DNA of 7,063 bases from Pseudomonadota bacterium (GTDB lineage Bacteria; Myxococcota_A; Polyangia; Polyangiales; Polyangiaceae): assembly GCA_023411445.1 (NCBI GenBank), contig JAEYOT010000675.1, positions 1 through 7,063 on the forward strand. The letters run 5' to 3'. The notes below the pieces were generated by a model, which worked only from the letters and a program-made list of their open reading frames with translations, was not told where the DNA came from and ran no database searches. Position 1 is the stretch's first letter; every line of letters begins with the position of its first letter. The position numbers were made by a program, and so were the translations under genes. Below, piece by piece: positions 1 to 7,063 of the stretch.

Positions 1-651
1 ACTGCGGGCAGCAGCGGCAGCGGCGCCGGCGGTGAAGGCGGCAGCGGCGCCGGCGCTGGTGGTGAGCCCGCGCTGGCTGGCGCCGGCGGCGTGCCGGATA
101 TCTCGATCCCGGGCACCAGCGACACGAAGAAGACGATCGAGTGCGGCGCGGACTCGTGCACCTCGGTTAGCACCGCCTTGCCCACGTTGTTCGTCGATCC
201 CTGCTGTACCGAGGAAGACGCGTGCGGCGTGAACACGACGTTCCTCGCCGTGCTCGGCGCGACGCCCACGAACGTCTGCCAACCGAAAGCGCAGGAGGGT
301 GAGCTTGACAGCAACTGTCCGGACACCGACGACCAAAGTGTTCCCGTTGGCGGGCAGTCGTTCCCGGTGCCGGGCTTCAAGGGTTGCTGCCGTGCGGACA
401 CGGGCACGTGCGGCGTGATCGTCAACGACGTCAAGGCGGGTCCGCTGACGTTCGCATCGTTCGGCCTCGGGTGTGTGGACTCGGAGCCCTTCTTCGGTGA
501 GCCCGGCGCCCCGTGTGGTGAAGGTGGCGGCGGTGGCGGCGGTGCCGGTGGCGCTGGCGGTGCTGGTGGTGCTGGCGGCGCTGGCGGTGCTGGTGGCGCT
601 GGCGGCGCCGGTGGTGATGGCGGCGCTGCTGCGGCTCCGCCGATCGACTGA
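1..651 (+). CDS. Cys-rich, Gly/Ala-linker protein, probably exported (3' part of gene)
   Basis: The reading frame is open from the first base, so the start lies upstream; 216 codons are visible, ending in TGA at 649-651. I do not recognise a named family. Visible residues 1-30 are a Gly/Ala/Ser/Glu linker. Residues 31-172 form a Cys-rich region with 12 cysteines (48, 53, 68, 69, 75, 93, 106, 129, 130, 137, 158, 172). Residues 175-208 are Gly-rich with eight Ala-Gly-Gly triplets, and the end is AAAAPPID. The cysteines fall into two similar sets, each opening with a Cys-Cys pair and then a Cys-Gly-Val. Many even-spaced cysteines plus flexible linkers suggest a disulfide-bonded extracytoplasmic or surface protein, as in many myxobacterial lipoproteins. 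The signal peptide, if any, is outside the window, so export is inferred. The GTG at 91 is an internal Val codon, not a start. A strong terminator follows, which supports the strand and frame. Confidence 0.75.
   Translation, partial: TAGSSGSGAGGEGGSGAGAGGEPALAGAGGVPDISIPGTSDTKKTIECGADSCTSVSTALPTLFVDPCCTEEDACGVNTTFLAVLGATPTNVCQPKAQEGELDSNCPDTDDQSVPVGGQSFPVPGFKGCCRADTGTCGVIVNDVKAGPLTFASFGLGCVDSEPFFGEPGAPCGEGGGGGGGAGGAGGAGGAGGAGGAGGAGGAGGDGGAAAAPPID
523..624 (+). repeat. Gly-rich 9-nt-period repeat tract
   Basis: Seven Gly codons (523-543) are followed by eight Ala-Gly-Gly units (544-615) and one Asp-Gly-Gly (616-624). The DNA period is 9 nt. The units are imperfect at the DNA level because GGT and GGC alternate. 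Six of the eight Ala codons are GCT, whereas GCG and GCC clearly dominate in the neighbouring clpB. The tract is low-complexity coding sequence that could gain or lose units by slippage. Confidence 0.85.
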
Positions 652-667
652 AGCAAGGATGAGCTTG

Positions 668-693
668 GCGCGCAGCCCTTGCGGGACGCGCGC
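668..693 (+). other. Imperfect hairpin just after the first gene
   Basis: GCGCGC at 668-673 can pair with GCGCGC at 688-693. Inside this is a 2x2 internal loop, then CCC (676-678) pairing with GGG (683-685) around a TTGC loop. It lies between the stop codon at 651 and the stronger terminator at 713. Self-complementary GC runs are frequent in DNA of this composition, so a function is uncertain; it could help stabilise the 3' end of the mRNA. Confidence 0.3.
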
Positions 694-712
694 GGAGCTT
701 GCGTGTGGAAGG

Positions 713-741
713 CCCCCTGGAGCGAGGTTCCAGGGGGTTTT
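713..741 (+). terminator. Rho-independent terminator
   Basis: CCCCCTGGA (713-721) and TCCAGGGGG (729-737) form a perfect 9-bp GC-rich stem with a 7-nt loop, followed directly by TTTT (738-741). It lies 62 nt after the stop codon of the Cys-rich protein gene and about 90 nt before clpB. It should end the upstream transcript and leave clpB with its own promoter. The T run is short, but the stem is strong. Confidence 0.85.
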
Positions 742-819
742 CGCGTTTGGGCCCGGCACTTGCACTACGCGCCTGGCGACTTAGCTTGAGCGGGTCAAGG
801 CGCCGAGCGGCGTCAAAGC

Positions 820-823
820 GGAG
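820..823 (+). promoter_or_regulatory. Shine-Dalgarno site of clpB
   Basis: GGAG sits 8 nt before the ATG at 832 and 14 nt before a second in-frame ATG at 838. The spacing favours the first ATG, giving MRMDRL at the N-terminus, as in other ClpB proteins. Confidence 0.7.
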
Positions 824-831
824 CTGTTGCC

Positions 832-3486
<2,655 letters not shown>

Positions 3487-3500
3487 GGTAGCCTGTCAGC

Positions 3501-3528
3501 GTGGCGGGTCATGAGCAGGACCCGCCAT
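3501..3528 (+). promoter_or_regulatory. Perfect hairpin covering the kinase start codon
   Basis: TGGCGGGTC (3502-3510) and GACCCGCCA (3519-3527) form a perfect 9-bp stem with an 8-nt loop ATGAGCAG. A further G-U pair between 3501 and 3528 is possible. The GTG start of the kinase gene (3501-3503) forms the foot of the stem, and the candidate Shine-Dalgarno GAGGT (3485-3489) lies just outside it, overlapping the clpB stop codon. No T run follows, so it does not look like a standard terminator. It could limit kinase translation, reduce read-through from clpB, or protect the clpB mRNA end. The structure is seen; the function is inferred. Confidence 0.55.
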
Positions 3529-5066
3529 CGCTCGCGAAGATGGCGGAGCCTCCAGTTTCATCCGGTCGAGACCCTCGCGAGAGCACTGAGTGGCTTCGCC
3601 GTGCGCTCTCGGCCGGCAGGCTTGGCACCTGGGAGTGGGATCTCAAGACGGGCGCCGTGACGTGGTCGCGCGAGGTGCTGGGCATCTTCGGCGTGAGCGA
3701 GTTCGGCGGCACCTACGCGGCGTGGAAGCAGCTCATCCACCCCGGTGACGCACCGGCGTGCCAAGAGGTGCTGGACCGGGTGCGCCAAGACCGGCAGTAC
3801 TCCGACTTTCGCATCGAGCACCGCTCAATCCAGCCGTCGGGCAAGGTGGTGTGGGTCGAGGGCCGCGGCTTGGTGCAGCGCGACGAGAGCGGCGACGCGA
3901 TCGCCGTGATCGGCATCGTGCACGACGTGACTCAGCGCAAGGAGTTGGAGCAAGCGCTCGCCCAGTCCCAGCGCTTGGAGACGGTGGGCAGGCTCGCTGG
4001 CGGCGTGGCGCACGACTTCAACAACCTGCTCACGGCTATCATCGGGGCGATCAGCCTGGCCAAATCCGGCTCGCCGCCTGCCGTGCAGGCGGATCTGCAG
4101 ACGGCGCTGGACGCGGCCGAGCGCGCGTCCGGCCTCACCCAGCGCTTGCTGGTGTTCTCCAAGCAGCGCGCCAGCGACGTGCGCTTGCTGGATCTGAACG
4201 AGCTGGTGGAAAACGCGCAGAAGATGCTGTCTCGCGTGCTGCGCGACGACATCCAGCTGCGTGTGGAGCTGGCGCCGCAGAAGCTCTCGGTGCGCGCGGA
4301 CTCTGCGCAGCTCGAGCAGGTGCTGGTCAACTTGGTGATCAACGGCGCGGAGGCGATGCCGGCGGGCGGCGTGATCGAGCTTTGCACTCGCGTGCTCACG
4401 CTGGAGGCGGGTCACCCGCGGCTCCCGCCCGGGCGCTACTTCGCCCTTTCGGTGCGGGACAGCGGCACGGGCATGTCCTACGAGGACAGCCAGCGCGCGC
4501 TGGAGCCCTTCTTCACCACCAAGGCGCACGGCGTGGGCCTTGGTCTGTCCACTTCGGCTGGGCTCGTGGAGCGCGTCCACGGCGCGATGGAGATTGAGAG
4601 CGAGCTGGGCCGAGGCACAACCGTCTCCGTGCTGCTGCCGCAGGCGAGGCCAGAGCGCAAGCTCACGCCGCCGGCCATGCTGTCCGCCGTCGGCGCTCCG
4701 CTCAGCATCCTGATCATCGAGGACGATCGCGCGGTGCGGGACACGACCGTGCGGCTGCTGTCGCGCGCCGGCTTTCAGGTCTGCGCCGCGGAAGATCGGG
4801 CGAGCGCGCTGGCGGCGCTGAGCCGAACCGCCAAGATCGATCTGGTGGTGACCGACGTGATCATGCCCGAGCAGAGCGGACCGGAGCTGGTGCGGGTGCT
4901 GCGCCAGCAGCGCCCGGATTTGGCCGCTTTGTACGTGTCTGGCTACGCGGGTGAAGCGCTGCACGAGCACGGCCTGTCGCAGGACGACGCGTTCTTGCAG
5001 AAGCCGTACGCGCCCAGCGTGCTCATCTCACGCATCCGTGAGCTGGTCGCCCGCCGCGAGGGCTGA
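3501..5066 (+). CDS. Soluble PAS hybrid sensor histidine kinase with receiver domain
   Basis: Signal-transducing autokinase of 521 residues with no membrane segment, so cytoplasmic. Domains: a PAS domain of the PAS_3 type (about 31-147, with WKQLIHPGD at 75-83 and the closing HDVTQRKELE); a HisKA dimerisation domain with phospho-acceptor H171 in GGVAHDFNNLL; a HATPase domain with N-box N281, G1 DSGTGM (320-325), F-box EPFFTTK (335-341) and a short G2 box GVGLGLS (344-350), as in FixL-type kinases; and a C-terminal receiver (about 402-520) with acidic pair D408-D409, phospho-acceptor D452 in VVTDVIMP, S480 and K501. All expected residues are present. H171 should pass phosphate to D452 and from there, in a phosphorelay, to a separate phosphotransferase that is not in this window. 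No output domain is fused, and the PAS ligand cannot be told. An in-frame TAG at 3489 limits the start to GTG 3501 or ATG 3540; GTG has the better Shine-Dalgarno (GAGGT, 11 nt upstream), while ATG 3540 has none clear. The 14-nt gap after clpB suggests one transcript. Confidence 0.95.
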   Translation: MAGHEQDPPSLAKMAEPPVSSGRDPRESTEWLRRALSAGRLGTWEWDLKTGAVTWSREVLGIFGVSEFGGTYAAWKQLIHPGDAPACQEVLDRVRQDRQYSDFRIEHRSIQPSGKVVWVEGRGLVQRDESGDAIAVIGIVHDVTQRKELEQALAQSQRLETVGRLAGGVAHDFNNLLTAIIGAISLAKSGSPPAVQADLQTALDAAERASGLTQRLLVFSKQRASDVRLLDLNELVENAQKMLSRVLRDDIQLRVELAPQKLSVRADSAQLEQVLVNLVINGAEAMPAGGVIELCTRVLTLEAGHPRLPPGRYFALSVRDSGTGMSYEDSQRALEPFFTTKAHGVGLGLSTSAGLVERVHGAMEIESELGRGTTVSVLLPQARPERKLTPPAMLSAVGAPLSILIIEDDRAVRDTTVRLLSRAGFQVCAAEDRASALAALSRTAKIDLVVTDVIMPEQSGPELVRVLRQQRPDLAALYVSGYAGEALHEHGLSQDDAFLQKPYAPSVLISRIRELVARREG

Positions 5067-5077
5067 GGCGCTCGCGG
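5054..5077. terminator. Possible hairpin between convergent genes
   Basis: CCGCGAG (5054-5060) and CTCGCGG (5071-5077) form a perfect 7-bp stem with a 10-nt loop. It spans the kinase stop codon and most of the 16-nt gap to the end of the transporter gene on the other strand. Its position suits a shared two-way 3' end, but no T run follows on either strand, so it may only stabilise mRNA ends or be chance. Confidence 0.3.
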
Positions 5078-5082
5078 GCACG

Positions 5083-6666
5083 CTAGGAGGACGGATAGAC
5101 GTATGGCGCGCCGGGCCCGAGCGGCAAGCCGAGCGCCCAGTAGACGAGCAGGTAGCCGGTCCACGCCAGCAGGAACACGACGCTGTACGGTAGCATCAAC
5201 GAGACCAAGGTGCCGATGCCGCTGCTCTTGACGTAACGACGGCAGAACACCACCACCAGCGGGAAGTACGGCATCATCGGCGTGACGATGTTCACGCACG
5301 AGTCTCCAATGCGGTAGGCGGCTTGAGTGAGCTCGGGCGCGACGCCGAGCGACATCGACATGGGCACCAAAATCGGCGACAAAAGCGCCCATTTCGCGGA
5401 CGCCGAGCCCACCAACAGGTCGATCAGCGCGGAGATGAAGATGACGCCAAGCACGGTCGAGCCGGTGCCGGCGCCCGCCTCGCGCAACAAGCGCGCGCCC
5501 TCCAGCGCGAGCAGCGCGCCCAGGTTGGAGCGGTTGAAGGCTTCGATGAAGATGGCCGCAAAGAACACCATCACCAAGTAGCCGGACATGTTGCCCATGG
5601 CGCGGCTCATGCCCCGGATCACGTCGTGGTGCGTTTGGAACGTGCCGGCGACGTAGCCGTACACGATGCTCGGCAGCACGAAGCCGAGGAAGATCAGCGG
5701 TACGATGGCGCCCATCAGCGGCGCGCCCGTCGGCCCAGCCTTGATCAAAGAGCTGTCCGGCGGCGGCGAGCGCAGCGCGGAGTCGATCGGCGCGGCCCAG
5801 GTGACGAGGCCCACGAGCAGCGCGCCCAGCAGCAGCAGCGCGCACCACAAGCCGCGCTTCTCCTGCGCGCTCAGCCGCTCGAGCGGCGGTGTGTCGGCGT
5901 CCTCGCCGTCCACCGGCACGCGCGAAAGGCGCGGCTCGATCACCTTGCTGGTCAAGAGCCAGGCGGCCAGCACGATGACCAGCGAGGAGCTGGCCGTGAA
6001 GTAGTAGTTGGAGAGCGGGCTGATGGTGAGGCTCGTATCGAGCACGCGCGCGCTCGCCTGCGTGATGCCGGCCAGCAGCGGATCCAGCGCGGAGACCATC
6101 GGGTTGGCGCCAAAGCCGCCGGAGACCGCGGCGAACGCCACCGCCACGCCGGCGAGCGGGTGGCGCCCGGCGGCCTTGAACAAGATGCCGCCCATCGGGA
6201 TGACCAGCACGTAGCCGGCGTCGGAGGCCGTGTGGCTGAGCAGCCCCACGGTGATCAAGATCGGTGTCAGCAGGCTCTTGGGTGTGAGCTGCAACAAGGC
6301 CTTGAGGCCAGCGTTGATGAAGCCGCTGTGCTCGGCCACGCCGACGCCCAGCATCGCGACCAACACCACGCCGAGCGGCGGAAAGTCCGTGAACATCTTG
6401 ACCATGCCGGCCAAGAACGCCGCCAAGGACTTGGCGGTGAGCAGATCCACGACTCGGATCGGTGAGCCGCCGGGGTTGCTGCCGCTGATGCTGCGCGGAT
6501 CGATCTCGCTGAAGTCGACGTTCGCGAGCAGCTTGGAGGTAACGAACGTGACGATGAGGCCGAGCACGAACAAGAGCGCCGGATCCGGCAGCTTGTTACC
6601 GAGCCGCTCGATCGCGTCGAGCGCGCGTTGCCACCAGCGCTCACTCCCGGGCGTTGCGGAGGACAT
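5083..6666 (-). CDS. abgT: AbgT-family transporter (p-aminobenzoyl-glutamate type)
   Basis: Inner-membrane transporter of 527 residues, near the family length of about 500. Characterised members either import p-aminobenzoyl-glutamate (E. coli AbgT) or export sulfonamide-type antimetabolites (YdaH, MtrF); the structures show a dimer with two re-entrant hairpins per subunit. Seen here: a first membrane helix at about 29-49; further hydrophobic segments near 83-110, 132-165, 222-240, 273-292, 316-338, 361-378 and 484-511; SDAGYVLVIPMGG (148-160); DPLLAGIT (195-202, first hairpin); SASAKWALLSPILVP (421-435, second hairpin); and AYRIGDS followed by NIVTPMMPYFPL (450-470). D195, W426, P444 and R452 appear to match residues reported as functional in MtrF, by motif and spacing only. 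An in-frame TGA at 6679-6681 rules out an earlier start, so ATG 6666 is best. Substrate and transport direction cannot be decided; no folate or pabA/pabB gene is adjacent. The gene converges on the kinase gene and follows the cinA-like gene by 71 nt on the same strand. Confidence 0.95.
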   Translation of the reverse strand: MSSATPGSERWWQRALDAIERLGNKLPDPALLFVLGLIVTFVTSKLLANVDFSEIDPRSISGSNPGGSPIRVVDLLTAKSLAAFLAGMVKMFTDFPPLGVVLVAMLGVGVAEHSGFINAGLKALLQLTPKSLLTPILITVGLLSHTASDAGYVLVIPMGGILFKAAGRHPLAGVAVAFAAVSGGFGANPMVSALDPLLAGITQASARVLDTSLTISPLSNYYFTASSSLVIVLAAWLLTSKVIEPRLSRVPVDGEDADTPPLERLSAQEKRGLWCALLLLGALLVGLVTWAAPIDSALRSPPPDSSLIKAGPTGAPLMGAIVPLIFLGFVLPSIVYGYVAGTFQTHHDVIRGMSRAMGNMSGYLVMVFFAAIFIEAFNRSNLGALLALEGARLLREAGAGTGSTVLGVIFISALIDLLVGSASAKWALLSPILVPMSMSLGVAPELTQAAYRIGDSCVNIVTPMMPYFPLVVVFCRRYVKSSGIGTLVSLMLPYSVVFLLAWTGYLLVYWALGLPLGPGAPYVYPSS

Positions 6667-6669
6667 AGG

Positions 6670-6674
6670 CCTCC
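6670..6674 (-). promoter_or_regulatory. Shine-Dalgarno site of the AbgT-family gene, close spacing
   Basis: On the minus strand GGAGG lies only 3 nt before the ATG at 6666, tighter than the usual 5-9 nt. The in-frame TGA directly upstream leaves no earlier start, and the next good start candidates lie inside the first membrane helix. The site is thus the best available but may be suboptimal. Confidence 0.55.
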
Positions 6675-6717
6675 GTCGTCATATCAGAGATCGCGCTCGG
6701 CCTTGGTGCAGGTGGTG

Positions 6718-6736
6718 GGCCGGGTTTGTTTCGGCC
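6718..6736 (-). other. Short hairpin after the cinA-like gene
   Basis: GGCCG (6718-6722) and CGGCC (6732-6736) give a 5-bp stem with a 9-nt loop, starting one base after the cinA-like stop codon on the minus strand. No T run follows, so read-through into the transporter gene is plausible. The remaining gap (6667-6717) shows no clear promoter. Confidence 0.25.
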
Positions 6737-6737
6737 T

Positions 6738-7063
6738 TTACAGCCCGCGGCGGATGGTGTCGAAGCCGGCGAACACGGCGCGGCGGCGAATAGCCTGACG
6801 ATCGCCGATGAAAACGCGGCTGTGCGCCTGGGTGCCGGACGCGCTGGCCACGGCCCAGTGCACGAGGCCGACCGGCTTCTCCGCACTGCCGCCGTCCGGT
6901 CCGGCGATGCCGGTGAAAGCCAGGCCGAAGTCCGCGCCCAGGCGCGCGCGGACGCCTTCCGCCATCGCGCGCGCCACCGGCTCGCTCACCGCGCCGTGCT
7001 CCGCAATGAGCTCCGCCGGCACGCCGAGGAGCTTTGCCTTGGCATGGTTTGCGTACACCACGA
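6738..7063 (-). CDS. cinA: CinA C-terminal domain protein, NMN deamidase type (partial, start outside window)
   Basis: The last 108 codons are visible; the stop TAA is at 6738-6740 and the frame is open to the window edge. The domain is recognised by [15 protein letters not shown], then [19 protein letters not shown], and the signature [18 protein letters not shown], all typical of the CinA C-terminal (PncC) domain, usually about 160 residues. Family members hydrolyse nicotinamide mononucleotide to nicotinic acid mononucleotide plus ammonia, recycling a by-product of NAD-dependent DNA ligase. The GTG at 7059-7061 is an internal Val codon, not a start, because the conserved domain continues upstream of it. 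Whether an N-terminal MoCF-like domain is present (full CinA) or absent (stand-alone PncC) cannot be seen. The name CinA does not imply competence here. The AbgT-family gene follows 71 nt downstream on the same strand, so cotranscription is possible. Confidence 0.9.
   Translation of the reverse strand, partial: VVYANHAKAKLLGVPAELIAEHGAVSEPVARAMAEGVRARLGADFGLAFTGIAGPDGGSAEKPVGLVHWAVASASGTQAHSRVFIGDRQAIRRRAVFAGFDTIRRGL

Noticed and set aside
758..790. Possible promoter or heat-shock box upstream of clpB (CTTGCA at 759, CTTGAG at 785)
   Set aside because: No matching downstream element is seen at the right spacing for a sigma-32-type promoter, the sigma-70-like pair is weak (about half the consensus bases), and no CIRCE inverted repeat is present.
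4518..4550. Kinase G2 box appears short (GVGLGLS rather than GxGTGLGLS)
   Set aside because: This shorter form is known from FixL-like and related PAS kinases with intact activity, so it is not a sign of a dead kinase.
3825..4970. Long minus-strand open frame (381 codons) opposite the kinase
   Set aside because: The plus strand carries a full set of kinase and receiver motifs; the antisense product has shadow-like composition and no motif.
5323..6465. Long plus-strand open frame (380 codons) opposite the transporter
   Set aside because: The minus strand encodes a clear AbgT-family protein; the plus-strand product is Arg/His/Gln/Ala-rich and has no domain.
6641..6682. 13-codon minus-strand frame (MTTEAYVLRNARE) overlapping the transporter start, as a possible leader peptide
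   Set aside because: It has no Shine-Dalgarno and no attenuator-like structure; it is most likely a chance frame.

Overview
The window comes from a GC-rich bacterial chromosome with strong G/C preference at codon third positions. The best guess at origin is a member of the Myxococcota (Polyangiales/Sorangium-like). This rests on a Cys-rich, probably exported protein with long Gly/Ala linkers, a style common in those genomes, and on a soluble PAS hybrid histidine kinase. It is an inference from style, not a proof.

Layout: (1) Positions 1-651, plus strand: the 3' part of a gene for a Cys-rich protein with Gly/Ala/Ser-rich stretches at both ends, followed by a strong intrinsic terminator (713-741). 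(2) Positions 832-3486, plus strand: a complete clpB disaggregase gene of 884 codons. (3) Positions 3501-5066, plus strand, only 14 nt after clpB: a soluble hybrid sensor histidine kinase (PAS, HisKA, HATPase, receiver), probably cotranscribed with clpB. Its GTG start lies at the foot of a perfect 9-bp hairpin. (4) Positions 5083-6666, minus strand, converging on the kinase gene with a 16-nt gap: a complete AbgT-family membrane transporter. (5) Positions 6738-7063, minus strand, 71 nt upstream of the transporter: the C-terminal part of a CinA/PncC-type NMN deamidase domain, running off the window edge.

How they may work together: clpB and the kinase form a likely two-gene unit that would pair protein disaggregation with a cytoplasmic sensing protein. 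The cinA-like and abgT-like genes are codirectional and may share a transcript, but their known roles (NAD-related salvage or nucleotide repair; aminobenzoyl-glutamate or sulfonamide transport) do not obviously belong to one pathway. No gap exceeds 300 bases. I see no tRNA, rRNA, CRISPR array, insertion sequence or phage gene.

Most of the window is ordinary housekeeping and accessory content. I do not find convincing evidence of a wholly new system. The points most worth a second look are the hairpin at the kinase start, the clpB-kinase pairing, and the duplicated Cys module in the first protein.
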